Assembly (NCBI GenBank): GCA_003342895.1
Contig: PTFA01000493.1
Span: 150,247-214,246 of the forward strand
Direction of reading: 5' to 3'
Origin: Casuarius casuarius
Taxonomy: Eukaryota; Chordata; Aves; Casuariiformes; Casuariidae
DNA length: 64,000 nt
Both the position numbers and the translations under genes were made by a program. Below are positions 1-14,987 of the stretch, piece by piece; within the stretch, counting starts at the first letter, position 1; every line of letters begins with the position of its first letter. The notes beneath the pieces are model-generated. The model had not been told where the DNA came from and made no database searches. It saw only the letters and a program-made list of their open reading frames with translations.

Positions 1-913
1 ATCTCAACTGTATGACTCTACACAATGACTGAGAGGTTGCAGAGAGGAAATAAGTGCTTTTTATTGTAATGACAAGGAGTAGCACTTATACGGCCAATTG
101 TCAAATTAGACAGGCAATTATATCCTGCCTAAAATCCTTGGAGGGTAAATGGCCTACATCAGGAATTCTGAAACTTTTCTGGAAATGTACTTTGATAGGC
201 AGACTTTTGGGGAGACGCATCCTTTATATTTACAATGGTATCGTGGTCTCTTCACCAGCAAAAGTAATGATCTGCATATTAGAAGTAAATAATCATAGCT
301 TGCTTTCTTTACCTCCAGTGCAGTAATCTTCCATTTCTTTTTCATGCTTTAATCCCTTGACACCTGCTCCTCCACTTCTCACGTCCAAAGATTATCTGAG
401 ACTTTGCTGCTTCTGCCCCACACCTTTCAAAAGAAAAAAAAATGGGTAATTTTGCTAGCTCTTTTTTTGACAGTCAATATAACGTTGGAACCTGTGGGCC
501 AGTTCCAGCTCTGCCCAGGTTCAAAAGGGAAGGGCAGAGGTTAAAAGTTCCTACAAGTGCCTGCTGATGCTCCCATTCAGGGGAGGCTCAGCTTAGCATA
601 AGCACATTACGGCGAGGTAAGAACGGACAACGGAGTTGGGTTATGAGTTCCCAACTTCATGAAGAGACCCAAAAGCAACTTGCAGTCCATCGTAATAATA
701 ATAAATGTAATAATAAATCCAGTCCTAGAGCACATGAAAAGCTAGGCTCTGTTGCTGCACTTATGACACAGTTTAATTCCTTTGCATTCCTCCTGTATGC
801 AGTTTTGTTGCTAGGCAGTGGGCTTGATGTTAGCCTGCACTATTGCTCCAGAGCTGGAGGTTTAATGTGCTCCGAAGGCCTCTCCATTAATACTGCCCTC
901 TGCCTTGCTTCAG
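1..913. other. VPS45 intron, 3' part (no other gene seen)
   Basis: This is intronic sequence upstream of the first visible VPS45 exon, ending in a pyrimidine-rich stretch and CAG acceptor at 911-913. Short open frames here lack recognisable protein similarity. I see no RNA gene or clear repeat. Confidence 0.8.
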
Positions 914-1072
914 AATGTGCGGCGTCTCCTGCAGAACCCCAAGGTGACAGAATTTGACGCCGCTCGGCTGGTGATGCTCTACGCCCTGCACTATGAGCGG
1001 CACAGCAGCAATAGCCTGCCAGGGCTGATGACAGATCTCAAGAACAGGGGTGTGTCAGAGAAATATCGAAAG
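914..1072 (+). CDS. VPS45: VPS45 coding exon (first visible)
   Basis: The exon has 53 codons, phase 0 at both ends. It reads [14 protein letters not shown], then [19 protein letters not shown] and ends GVSEKYRK. This is almost identical to human VPS45 in the helical segment following domain 3a. The acceptor is TTCAG before 914 and the donor is GTAATT after 1072. The open frame extends upstream to an ATG at 905 and downstream to a stop in the intron, but those extensions are intronic; the conserved protein block starts and ends at the splice sites. No substitution here suggests loss of function. Confidence 0.96.
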
Positions 1073-2309
<1,237 letters not shown>

Positions 2310-2431
2310 GGTGTTGAGAACGTGTATACACAACACCAGCCTCTCCTTCAAGAAACACTAGATCAGCTCATCAAAGGAAAACTCAAGGACAGCCAGTACC
2401 CCTACCTGGGTCCCAACACGCTCCGTGACAG
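2310..2431 (+). CDS. VPS45: VPS45 coding exon
   Basis: The exon has 122 bases (40 codons plus two bases, so the next intron is phase 2). It reads [20 protein letters not shown], then [20 protein letters not shown] and the first two bases of an Arg codon. It differs from human, as remembered, at a few positions (for example KDSQ for KENL and PNT for PST), which fits a distant amniote ortholog. The acceptor is TGTAG and the donor GTATGT. Confidence 0.97.
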
Positions 2432-5400
2432 GTATGTGGGGCCTTTCAGGGCAGAGTTTGGAAGTGAAATGTAGCTGCTCTCCCCATTTCTGCTATTTAG
2501 GGGTTTTTTTTTTCCCATGGGTGAACAAAACTTAGGCTTGTTAGAGAAATATCTTGATTGTGTGAATCTTTTTTTACTGTCAAATAGGTGTCAGAGAGAG
2601 GGCTATTAAGACTGAAACAGCATTCTCTTCTTTGTGTTCAACGCTGGCCAGGACACGGCGTTTCCATTGTAAGAGCTTAGGTAAAGGATAAAGCCACTGC
2701 ACCAAACTGCCAGGATGTTCACATGATGGATGTTCACCATGCCCCCTAACTTCATTCCATGCCATCTGGCGTTTATTTGTAGAGAACCAAAAATAGTCCA
2801 ACTGCTAACTCTCCCTTCTGAGCCAGTTACTATTTCTGATGAGAATGGGATCTTGCTGAATATGGTTAATAACTGTAATTGAAAAGAGCTCTGGCTGTCT
2901 GGTTCTAGCTGACTTTGCTGGAGCTATGCTAATCTGTTGTCAGTGAAGTCATTAAAGATAAGTATGGGCCACAGAATGAGGGCACGGAATCAGAAGACAA
3001 AAGATACCAGTTCTCTTCTAATGGCATTCTGTACAAGTCACTCCTTTCTTCGCTTCCTCAGTTTCCTTTCTGTAAATGAAGTTAAGCTTCTGCAGCATGC
3101 TGCTTGGGTGTTTCTTATCCCTTCTCGTGGTAGTCTCCTTAGAGCAGAAGAGCCTGCTGTTGCTGCTGAGTCGCTAGCTTTGCTTCTTTTTGATGATCTG
3201 TGATGAGGCCATCACAGCGGTTCTCTGCATCTTCTCAAATGTTTGTGAATGGTCCAGGGTTCTGTGGAAGATGTTTTACTTGCAGTATTAGAACAATCAT
3301 TATTCTCTTCACATGCTGCATATTATTGGCTTTTTATCAGCAACTGCCACATTTTTAGTGAGGCAGAAAATAAATGCAAGGTCGTAATTCTCAGCAAATG
3401 AGGTGGCTGTTGCTGGGCAGTTTGGGTTAAATTAAAACTGCAGACTCATTTGGAGCAGGAGAGAAGTAGCCTTGAGGACTAAGGTTCAGAAATGTCAAGT
3501 GAGCGGGAGGGGCAGAAGCATGTCAAAGAGGGATCATTCATCTCTCTGGCTCTCTTTGAGATGCACACACACACTGCAGCGTTCTCTTCCTTCCTTAGCC
3601 CTGCCTTGGGGCGTTGTGATCTGTCTGATAAAAGCAAAAATGTATTTCATAACAGGGAGGCATCCAGATTCCATGCCAGCCTGACAGCAGGGTACATTAA
3701 TCATTTTATTTATGAATAAAAAAAGAATTATAGTCATACAAGAGACAATTTGTTTGTGTATGTCCCTGGTGTACCAGAAAATATCCGCCTTACTCCAGAT
3801 TTTCCCTTTAAAAATAAAATGGTGGATTTTGGACAGGGTGCATGGGTGGTTTTAATAGACATGAAAAATCAAGGCCTCTAGCAACAGATATGACTCTTCC
3901 TCCATGAAGCAGTCCCTGGCCTTACCCTGGAGAAACAAGCTTTTGACTGAGATTGACTTCAGCCTCTATTTTCAACATCTTGGAGCCACAAAAAAGAGAT
4001 GAGATTTGTAGTAGATCTGTAATGAGGCCTGCAAAAGAGCAGAAACTGCATCCTGGCATACCAGATCGGGGTTTGCTCTGAGCTAACTAGAAACAAAAAG
4101 TCTTCTGACCCTTGCCTTCTCTTTTTCAGTTCCCCCTTACATTCTCCTGAGCTATGTTTCACTTAGATTCCCACTGTTCTTTCTCTTAAACTACTCAGCC
4201 TTCCTTGGGATTATCCTTGGCACGGTGGCAGGGCCCAAAAGTGCTGCTGCTGGGTCAGAGTTCTGCACAATTGTCCTAAATTTTGGCCTTCATTGAAGTG
4301 TTAGTGTTCAAAAGCACAAGGGCGTGTGATTATCAGAGTTGTTCATTAGTAGGAATGGTAAATCTTGTTGAGTTCAAGACACAGGAGCTATAGGAATCAG
4401 AGGTTTGATAGCTTTGACCAAAAAAAAAGCATCTAAATAGTTTTGTATCTGGTTGTTATTTGCTGCATAAGATGTGGGCTGCAGCACTGTGCTATCTCAG
4501 GAGTATGAATATTCAGTATCATGAAAATAAGGGCCAATCTAAAAATTGGTTTTATTTTTCAGGTTTGGAAAAAAAATCCCACTTAATTTATTAATGGTTT
4601 AGCCTTATTGCCAAACAAATTGAGTGAGGAACTTAAATTCATTAATTTAACAAAACTTAGGATAATAAATCACAGCCCAAGGCAAACTGGGCTATACTGT
4701 CTTGTTGCTTTCTGCTTTCCGAGGATGGTGTTACAGTGATTGGCAGGAGTTCAGCAGAAGGTCAGGGTGAAAGGCTTTGTATTTTTTGATCAAAGGGAGG
4801 CAGTTGCTTGAACAGCAAAGAATTTGAAAAGATTCTTTTTAACTATTTCTTTCTGTATTAAACATTACACTCTTGCGAGGGAGGAGAAGCTCATGGTCCA
4901 ACTTCAGCTGTGAAAATTGGCAGCAGTGCAGGAAAGGGAATCTTTGCAAAGCACTGAGCAGGGTTCCTAGGAGAGAGCAATAAGCAATTCTACTTTCTTT
5001 TGCTTCTCCTTTATTTCCTACTGTGTTAAATATCATCCTTTCCTGGTATGCCGTAAGCCTGCAGTCCCTTCCACCTTGCTGCTGGAATGTTCTAGCTAGA
5101 AAAGTTCCTAAAGCTTCTTTGTATCGCCGTAGTCTGTGGGAGCCCCAGCTGTGTTACACGCTGTAGGAAATGCCTCGGAAGGTACGGGCCGTTCATGTGC
5201 TAGCCAGGCTAAGGCCAGAGCCTACCCTTTGGGTGGAAGCTTTGCTTTGTTCATGCTTTGACCTGGGAACCTCGTGAAGAGGGAATTTGTCCCAGCCAGA
5301 CCACCTTGGTCGCGTTGTGCTGTTCTAAGATGACCAGGGTACACCTTTTACAAAACAGACCTGTTTGTAAACAGGCCAGAAGGACAGGTCTGTCACAGTT

Positions 5401-8400
5401 ACACTTCTTAAAACCAAACACTGGTCCTCCACATTTTGCATCAACCAGGCAACAGCCTATGAAAAAGAGTAGAGAAATGTGTACTGCTCCATGTAGATCC
5501 AGATGGGATTTGGCTCATTCTGCGTCTCTCAGAAGTTACCATAATTAGTTACCTGCCTACTGAAAAATCTTGGAAAGTTACCTTGTTCAAAAGCCCATCA
5601 AAGCTTAAAGGACTTGGAGCATGAGAATCCACTGAAATCATCTAGTTTAGAGTACTGTGCACTGTAAGGACTGGACTTGATATTTCTCCCACTGACTTTT
5701 TGAAGAGAAAGTTCCTTTGGATTGCTCGAGGAAGAATTTGGAACCAGCTGACTACTTAGAAATGTCTATAGTTGACACACATCCAAAGGGATGGGTAAGG
5801 TATCTCCTTAGCAAAGAAAAAATCTCCTTTTTTGGAAGCATCAGCTTGCAGCATGTGTTGTGGAACCATTTGGCTGTATGCTGTTTCATCTGAGCTCACA
5901 CATACTGCCCTAGACTGTATGGAAAGTGGAGTTATTGCTAAATCATATATAATATCTTGTGTTTAGTATGATTTGTGTTTTGTGAGCTTTTATTTAAGCG
6001 AGAACTCTGACCATGTCCTTGTTTGTTCAAAGTTGCTTCTTCTTCTTCTCTGAAATGTTTGAGCATTTAGCCGTTAAATTGGTAGTTAACCCAGGGAGAC
6101 AGCCACATCCACAAATTGTGTCTGAGGAGCACAACAGCTGGGGAGAGTGTTCCTGCAGACTGCTTTCCCACTAATCCTATAACAGTCTTGGGGTTTCTTC
6201 CTATTTCAAAATTGCTTATTATTGCCCATGATATAAACAATAATTCCCTGAGCACTTTATGAGAACACCAAGATCCCCTTGTTCTTTTTGTGGCAATCTG
6301 CCTCTGCATGACTTAGCTAACTTCTGGTCTGTGAGAAATCCGCAGGGTAAATGCACGGTGCTTTGAGCAGTACACCTGAGGTGGGAGAGAGGTTATGGTC
6401 CTGCCCCCGCTGCTCCATACCAAGCCTGGCTTAATCCTCCAAGAAAGGCAGTACCAATATAAAAGCAAAAACGTGCATGTTCTGTGCCATGCTCCTGATA
6501 CCAAGCAACCACAACTGCAAGGGATATGCAGACAGACCAGCATATTATGTTGAAGCAGGAACTTTTCTTACCTGTGACACAATGTCTCAAAGGAATTACC
6601 AGTTCAGTTTGTAGCACAGCTTAGCTATTGGCTCTCCTTCTTTTTCTATTGGCTTCTATTGGCTTATCCTTCTTTCTGAATTTCTCTATTTGGGAATACT
6701 TTTTCTGAGAACCGATAGTGGCTTATCAGATTACTTCATTGCTGTGCCTCTCTTTCCCTTTGATTTCCATCCTCAAAAGACTCGGGCACATTTGCATTTA
6801 GTTTCCAAAGGAGTATGTCTGACCTAGCTGAAAAGACAAGGTACAGCACTGTTCTGTCCTCCCAGGCTGGCTCAGTGACTTGCGTTGTCACCGGGGTGCA
6901 AAAACCTTCGTCTGCCTTGGTGTGATGTTTGAACCTGCACAGTCTGAATGTGCAGTTGCTATATATAACCTGCTTATCTTAAGGCTGCAGTGCAGAAGAT
7001 TTCACAGCCTGTTCCTGTTCAGGGGACACAGTGTAGCTCTTCAGGGAGCGATCCGTACGCAGGATCCTGGATCTCTGGAAACGAACACAGCACAGACTGT
7101 TGCTGAAATCCCGAGGGCAGCGTTGCCTATACTGCTGCCCCTGACTGGAAGGGCCAAAACATCCCCAGGGTAAAACTGGCCACTGGGTCTAGAAGAGCAC
7201 AAGCATAGAGCATCTCGTACAGCATGTTCTAACATTGCTGACTTCTCTACAGAGGATTCTGCTCGGACTGAGCCTTGTTCCTTCCAAGGAAGCTATAAAC
7301 TGCAGCCAGAAGTCTTTGCCTTAGATGATGATAGTTCCCAAGGATAACAAATTGTATAGTGCATGCAGAAGAGATGTACTGAATGCAACAACTTTTTTTG
7401 TTGAATTAGCAATGCTATGCGTCACCAGAGAGTGTGCCTGAAATGATGGGCTCCCTGGCTCCAGGCATCCAGGCTGTGATATTCCCTCTCCACCCCACAG
7501 AGGAAACTACCTGCACATTTGAAAACATCTCTGAAGTCTCCTTTTGCGTGTTCAAATCATGGTATCCAGAACTAACCCAAGCTTTCAGAACAGACTTATG
7601 GTTTGGAAGATTACTGGTAACAAAGATCGCTTTGTGAAACAGCGTGTGTTGACTGTTTGTGTTAATTGTTCTTACCTTTCTGCATACTCCCCAGGGGCAG
7701 GGAAGCAGAGCGTTGGTCTGATGGCAGACGTTCTTGTTCTGAGCCAGTGTCTCGTTCTGATGGTGGAAGCAGTTTTGCTCTTGGCTGTATTGTCAGTTCG
7801 GTGATACCAAAAGACCTGATGTTCATCGTTCTGATGCGAGTGTTGCTCCTCTGGACAGTAACAGGTGTCGAGGGGTTTGCAGGTTGACTTCTCAGCAGGG
7901 AATAACTAGTGCCGTAGAGTCTAGGTGCATTCTGCGGTCATCCCTGACTCGTGGTCCATTTGCTCTGTCACTGATCCGGAGCTTGCACAGACAGCGTAGA
8001 TGAATGCCTGCTGCTTTGACCACTGCAGCAAGCAGCTGGATCCTAATAGAAGTACTTGGGTGCAGAGCAGAGATTAGTTTTGAGAGCGTAACAGAAAGTT
8101 AATTGTGTCGGGACTTGACTGTTCTCCAGAGTGCTCTGACTCGAGCAGCGGATGTTACATAGTTGACAGAATGTGATCCAGACCGTTCCGCTGTGGATCC
8201 TGCAGAAATGGTTCTCTCCGCTTCTAGATGGTGGCAAAGCTGGTTCTGGGCTGCACGCATGTTCCGCTATCCCTAAGAGCGAAAAATTAAGCGACTGGGG
8301 GAGGAGGGTGCAAGGAAGGTGCAGCCTTCCTTTGAAAGCAGAATATGCAGGGCATACGTCTGCTTTTGTATTTTGTCAGATGAAGGCACTTCCCTCCCTC

Positions 8401-8930
8401 CTTCCCCCTCGTGCTACTTGTCTGTAAAATCCTGTATTCCTAGGCTGCTTAGGGAACATAACCTCAGAGGTAAACTTATGCATAAATCCCACCAGTTCTG
8501 TAATCAAACATGAAAACTGCAGCTGATGCACGCTCTTCAAGCCAAGCCCAAGAGGTCTGAAGCGCCACTGTTGTCCTTGTTTGACTCCTAAATTGATCTT
8601 AATTTAACAGTTGCAGCAGTGTCTCGATCATGCATTAAACGTTGGTGGATGTGTCATGGTGGAGCTCCACAGGGATACAGTGTGTGGGTGTTGCTAAGGA
8701 GGCTTTTAAGGACCATTAGCACGTTGTGTAAATGTTTAGGACAGACAGTGTTTTAAAAGTGATTTAATGGGTTACACATTGTTGTCAGTCTTGAGCCTAA
8801 AGCATCGTAGAAATGGGACATGGTCTGGGGAGAGAAATCAACTGGATGGTTACCTCAGTCCCTGCGAGTGGCACAGGACTTACCTTTATGTTTTTCTGAT
8901 CTAGTTTCAACATTCGCGTCTTTATTGCAG
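2432..8930. other. VPS45 intron, 6.5 kb
   Basis: A large intron with no coding similarity in any frame. It contains a MIR-type SINE remnant near 2978-3090 and a cluster of CGTTCTGATG-like words around 7711-7838. Short open frames are scattered on both strands without recognisable domains. The acceptor is TTGCAG at 8925-8930. Confidence 0.8.
2978..3090 (+). repeat. MIR-type SINE fragment
   Basis: The order of words matches a diverged MIR consensus from memory: GCACGGAATCAGAAGAC, then CCAGTTCTCTTCTAATGGCA, then GTACAAGTCACT, then CCTCAGTTTCC and CTGTAAATGA. It is old, with many mismatches and no target-site duplication that I can see. Confidence 0.55.
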
Positions 8931-9062
8931 GCCCCAAGATATTATTGTGTTCATCATTGGAGGAGCAACATATGAAGAGGCACTGACTGTCTATAACCTT
9001 AACCGCACCAACCCAGGGGTCCGGATCATCCTCGGTGGCACCACAATCCACAACACAAAAAG
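8931..9062 (+). CDS. VPS45: VPS45 coding exon
   Basis: The exon has 132 bases, entered and left in phase 2. It completes an Arg codon and reads [20 protein letters not shown], then [20 protein letters not shown] and NTK, leaving AG to join C of the last exon as Ser. This is the SM-family C-terminal strand-helix block containing the conserved IGGATYEE motif. Differences from remembered human are conservative (FII for FVI, IIL for IVL). The acceptor is TTGCAG and the donor GTAATA. Confidence 0.97.
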
Positions 9063-11440
9063 GTAATAACCTATTCTTTAATATGGATTCCGTGTATATA
9101 AAACTGCTGACATGAGCGTGACTTGTGATGCCTGAGGGATCTTCCTCACGCAGTAAATCACAAAAATGTGTGTAAATGGTCTGAGCCCAGCTCTGCTCAT
9201 TATGGCTGAGGGACATATTATCAAGCTGAAGTTTTAATGTGCATTTCACTGAATTCAGGGGCAGGGAAGTAGATGTGTATGGCTTTTTCCTGCTTATAAT
9301 TCACCACACACACTAACATGAATGAGAAGCCAGTGCCGCACACAGGAATTCAAAACTGACTATGGTCTCATGGCTCCTGTTGGAGCAACTGCATTTGATA
9401 CCAGTGAAGTTAATGTACCTATGATTAGAACTGAGTTCTATGATTAAACTGCTAGCAGGCTCTCTGCCGCCCACAAGCCTGCAGAGTATTGGCTGTGTCT
9501 TTCGCATTGCTCCCTGGAGAAAGGAGCTTTTCGTATTGGTTTGCTGTACACACCAAGTTACCTTCTTTGGGAGGCCAGCCACTTGTAAAGGCGTAAATCC
9601 CTCCATGAACTGAGCAATGCCGGGAGCACTGACCGCTCTGAGCTACACTGATTTCCTAGGCCACTGTCCCTGAAATGTTCCAGGCAGCTGAAAGGAGCTG
9701 CGAGGGCTGGTGTCAGGCAATGCTGATGGTATTCCACTTCCCCCGCACTGAGCTGAATGAGCTGCTGGGCATCAGGTTCTCCACTGGGATTTACAGCAAG
9801 GTGGGAAGCTTTGCTGTGATCGGCCAGAAATTCCTATCAAAACAGAATGCCAGGTTTATTTCCTATGAAATGCCTGGTTGATAAGTACAAAGAATGTTTC
9901 CTGAACTCAGATTATTCAACCGAGTATCTGGGCACAGGTGAAAATTTAGACCATGTATTAGGGTTGTTTCCTGTCGGCATGGTTTGTTGCTAGCCAGGCA
10001 AAGAACCATGAATTCTTTCAATACTTTCCCTGCTGCTCTTCAGCACGCTGTTCTCTCCCCTTCCATAAAGATGTTGTTGTGGCCAGGAGCTCATCAGTTG
10101 ATCGGAAGGAGGGTAAGGTCAGGAATGTGACAGGTGACCCACGTCTCTCCCATGTGTTGCAGCAGGAAGTGTGGTGAAATCTAAGTCCCGGGAGAGCCCC
10201 TGGAGTTGTCCAGCAGCTGCTCTGAGCTTAAAGGGAGCATCCCGCTCTGAGCTGCAGTGGAAGCAGAGCGTCAACCTTACTGAGCAGAAACGCAGACACA
10301 GTACAGTCCTGCAGCAGGAAGGAGAAGTTACGTTTTTCAGCATTCAGGATGAAGTTTTCAGAGCTGACTAAGAGCTTTGGGTGCCTCAACAGCTTAGAAG
10401 AAACTCTCTCTCCTCAAGTTCGGGAAACACAACATTAACACCACAGGCTTTGTATGTCAGAAATACAGCTGTCAAGCACTTCCTTGATCTCAGTTACTGA
10501 CAGGTGGACTCAAGTGCAGTGTGTAGGCTAAAATCTGGCTTGGTTTTCAGGCCACGTAGATGCACTGCTCTTGCATTAAAAAGTCCAATGTGATAGTTAT
10601 AAAGTCCCTGCAGTTTTGCCCTTCCTTTTCATGCCTATAAGGGACCTTCAAGTCACAAAGCTGCCTTCACAGAAGTAGTAACAATTATCTCGCAAAGCAA
10701 TCCAGTGACTCCCGTCATCACTTGCTCAGAAAAAATGCCCAACCCCCCCAAATTCACAGTGCCCTCTCTGAAATTTGGCCTTTACTCTAGCTTAATATCA
10801 AATGATTGGAAAGCTCCTGAACCGGTGCCACCCCAGAAGCACATTGCTTTTATGAACTAGGTTACAAAGGCAAATCTGTATTAGCCCACATATCGACCAA
10901 TTCCTGCACAAATTACCCAGCTTCCTCAACCTTCTGCTTTACAAAGTAGCCTTTGAACTAAATCCTGTTTTAGCCAGGCCTACAAATAGTAAAAAAAAAA
11001 AAAAGGGAGATCAGCAAACATATTAGCTGCTCTTTGACTGAGGAAAAGAAAGAAGGATGCAATCAAAGCTGGTTCATACTTAACCTGATGTCCACTGTAA
11101 CTTCCTGGTCTACCCATTTTGAGGCTGATTTTGACATCTACCAACAGGTCTGTATCAAACTTTTAACAGCATCTGTGCTGTGAGCTAGATGGTACTGTCA
11201 TACCACACTAAATACAAATAACAGAGTAACTGATAGGGAGATCTTGGGGAAGGTATAGTTTTCACACCATATCGGAGGTTGAGACCTGCCCTGAAAGTGG
11301 ATCTGCGTAGTTGGTTCAGCAAAAACTGTCATGGAGGGGATAGAGAAAACTCACTGGCAGCATTTTGAGTAGGAGAAGGAAAGCAGGAGGGTGGCTGGTA
11401 GACGGGGTGCGAGGACGGATGGTATCAGCTGTAGCATTTG

Positions 11441-11505
11441 CAGCTCTGCTCTGACCTATGAGGTGATGTTAGGCAACTTTCCCCTTTGCTTCTTTGCACC
11501 ATAAG
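11441..11505 (+). repeat. Possible MIR-type SINE core fragment
   Basis: GCAGCTCTGCTCTGACCTA followed by GTGATGTTAGGCAACTTTC and CTTTGCTTC follows the order of the MIR core, but divergence is high and the match is short. Confidence 0.3.
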
Positions 11506-11715
11506 GTCTTTTAGCAGGGACTGTCTCTCACTTTTGCTGTATGAAATGCAGAATTTGGAGCTACAGTGTTGGGCTCCACTTCCTAGATTTGTGCCGTAAT
11601 GAGTAACATTAGCTAGTTAGGGCTTCTACCGTGACTAGGTTTTGGCGCAGTCTCTGAATTATTTACGGAAAAACTAGGATACTGTATCAGAATTTGCATT
11701 TCAAAGAATGAAGTT

Positions 11716-11750
11716 AAAAAAAAAAAAAGAAGAAGGAAAAAAAAAAAAAA
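11716..11750 (+). repeat. A-rich tract
   Basis: Two runs of about 13 and 14 A's are separated by a GAAGAAGG spacer. It could be a retroposon tail, but I do not recognise a retroposon body upstream. Confidence 0.8.
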
Positions 11751-14700
11751 GGCTGTTGCTTTTGAAGAGCTGGTTACTACAAGGTCCTGTCTGGGAACTC
11801 CAGGATGAGGACTGTCAAGGTTCCCGTTCTAAAAATAGCACTGCCCCAAATGATTTGCTTTTCCCTAGCGGATTGAGTAAGTTTTCCTTAATGATGAAAG
11901 GCCACATTAATACTAATAAACAACTAGAACTTTCCAGTCGGCGATCTTGGAGCACGTTCCAAGGGAAGGTTGGTCTGCTTAGCTGCTGTGCAGAGAGGAG
12001 GAACAGCGTGTACAGCAGAGCAAGCTGACTCGATTAGGATACCTGAGAAATGAAGAAAAGTTTCCTGTCGACTGAGTGTTAACACCGATCCTAGCAAAGT
12101 GCACGAGGATCATGTCGTTTTCAGCAAACACATCCGAGGTGTCTAGTGTGAGGAAACCTAGATTTTTTTGCATCCTAACTCCTCTAGTAATCCACTGGCC
12201 TTCCTTTAATGAACTGTTGCTTATTTCTGCTGGATTAGGGTTGATATCTCAGAATAAACAAGGAGATTTTTATATTAATGCTCTGAGCAGCCCATGTAAG
12301 TGCACTAATCCTGTGCTTTCATTGTTCTTACCAGTCCAACTTAAATTGTGATCAACAGCTGTGTTTATAGAGTGGGGGATGGCTTAAGGGATATCCATTC
12401 TGCTTTTTTACAAAGCAGGAGACAAACAAGCCTTTGGAGCTGGTTATGTTGCTAGTTACATATTTGTAGGGAAGCTTATCTGTTTAAGAGACCATCTGCA
12501 TTGTCCAGTGAATATACTGTAAGTAGATGCTTTAAAGTGGGGATGACAAACACTCTTTTACACATCACTGTGTTCACAAAGAAGGTCTCAAAGTGGGCAC
12601 AGTATGTACTTGTTTAAAGTTTCTTTATGCTACACAGTGATGTCAAGGAGAATTTGGTCCTATTGATCTTTACAGATTTGTATCTGTATATATGCAAAAT
12701 ATGGGCAGGCATCGAATAATGATGCTCATACTCTGAAGTAAGGCATGTAGACTAAGGGACTCCTTATAAATAAATCAGGCTACAGAAGCTAACAGCTCTA
12801 CTGTTGGAGCTTATTTTCCTAATAAAAAAAATCCCAGTGTTTTACAAAGTATGAGAAGATTTTTGTGTCTTGTCTTCCTTCGTCCTCCTCTAGAACAGGT
12901 AGATCCGTGTAGTGCACCCATTCCTTAGCCTCTCTCTTAACGTTACCCATGGATAGGTCAGTCAGTGGTAGGGCTGGTGTTGTGGCTTGGGTCTTCTGTT
13001 CCCAGGCATGGGACTGCAACGAAGGGTTATGAGAAGCAGTAAAGCATTTGGGATGCTGAGAAAGTTAAGCGATGAAAGCCAGAGAAATGCTCTTTGATTT
13101 CGTCTGCAATTGTGCGCGCTCAGTTTTGCTGCAGACCGGGCCTTAAATCTGGCCCATCTCAGTTCACTTAGATTCTTTTATTCCCCCATTCCCATTAACA
13201 GGTAATCCTCTCCCGGTTGAGTGTATGAGGGCATGAGGATATGCATTTGCTAAAGCTCTGAATCCTTTGAGAAATACCAGCAGGGTGGAAAAAAAATGTT
13301 GTTGTCATGGAATTTTCAGTGTTTTTCCAATCAAACCAGATTGGCTGCCTCTGTTACTTCTGAAATTTTGGCAGCCCTACTAAAAATACTTCTATTATGA
13401 CTTGATTATCAAAAAGGTAAAAGAGCCTTCCCAGACGTGTTTTCCTGCATGAAGAACCTAGGCAACAACTCACTGCAGAGCTGTGCCCAGCGTATGAGAG
13501 TTGAAATGCCACATCTGCCCACTTAATGAAATTCTTCTATCACGGACTCATGTTGAGGATTAAGTTTCCAGCAATTCCTTTGCATCTGTCCATCGGTAGA
13601 ACCACTTGATAAATGAAGACCTGAGTGTAGAGCTCCTGTCTGGTTTTTTCCAGCAACATAATGAACTATAATGGAAGGGCTGGAAGGCTGGGGGTTATTG
13701 ATCATAGTTTAAAAAAAATACCTATGTAATATGTTTTTAAATTATATTTATGATGAAAGTAAGACTTCTTTCTTGATTTGATGCCATTCCTTAACACTGA
13801 CCATAGCAACCTCTGTATTGGCCTGCAGGAACCAAATACATTTGGGCAAAACTATGCTGGACTTAAATCTGTGGGTTCTCAATTGCTGTCCACTTGGAGC
13901 ATTTCGAAACACTATCTAAGTTATGTTTGCGAGGGGTCATGTGCTCAATACCAAAATGCAGAATGCCTGTGGCATTGCTGTACAGCGGCATTTGGGCAGG
14001 GAGTGAAGAAAGAGCAAAGACTATAATTACTGGGCTTCAAATTTGGGAAGTCAGACAGCCTAACATGTTCGGCAGTGCCTCCTAACTGCTCCCCTTCTCT
14101 GGGCTGAAATCTGGAAAGAACTGCCTCTAGCTTCCCCCTTCGTAAAGCAAATTCAGTGTGAGGGAGCTGATTCCTTACTGTTGGCAAACAGTTTTTTACT
14201 ACCAGTCCCACGGGCAACCAGCCCTGTGCTTTTCCTTCACAGGCAAGTGGATATCAAGGAAATTCTTTCAGGTTTGGAGGAGAAAAGGTTAAAAATGATC
14301 AATAATTGGCTAAAAATGGAAGAACAAGACCAGGAGGAACATCTGGTGCTGGGGGCTGACTCATCCAGAGCACAGGTTAAGCACAAACCTGCTGTGACTA
14401 ATCCGAGGGGAGAGCTAGCCTGACCCACTTACCCAGTTACAGTAATAGCTTGGTTGCCTTTCCTTGCCACACACGGCTGCGGTGTCCTCAGCTGCCTGAG
14501 CTGGTAACTGGATACCTGTGACTACGAGAGCAGGGCTTGTACTAGCCACCGTTCCTGCTTACCATGGAGGGAGGGAGGTTTTGGAGTAGGGAGGAAGGAT
14601 CAGTTCTAATTCTTTGTGCTGTGTTATTCCTGCTCTGATCAGGGGCTTTCCCAGCCCTCAGCCAGAGTTAGAGTAGCCGTGACCATTGCGCTGAGATGCA

Positions 14701-14938
14701 CGCTCGGTTTCTCGTGGGATCCTTTGGGTCCCGGGAAGCAACCACCACCGCAGCCCAGTACATCTTTGCTGCGCTCCAGCTCAGCCCTCTGCTGCGGGTG
14801 GGAGTTTGGCTCTTACACCAGCTGCGCTGCAGACAGGGAGACCTTCTTTAGAGGGGAGATTCTCAGAGGTGGTTGCGCTGCCCACTTTTAAGACCTTTCT
14901 GAAGTATAAAGGGACAGAGTCTGACTGAATCTCCCTCT

Positions 14939-14940
<2 letters not shown>

Positions 14941-14984
<44 letters not shown>
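14941..14984 (+). repeat. (AC)22 microsatellite
   Basis: A perfect dinucleotide run of 44 bases in the last VPS45 intron. Confidence 0.98.
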
Positions 14985-14987
<3 letters not shown>

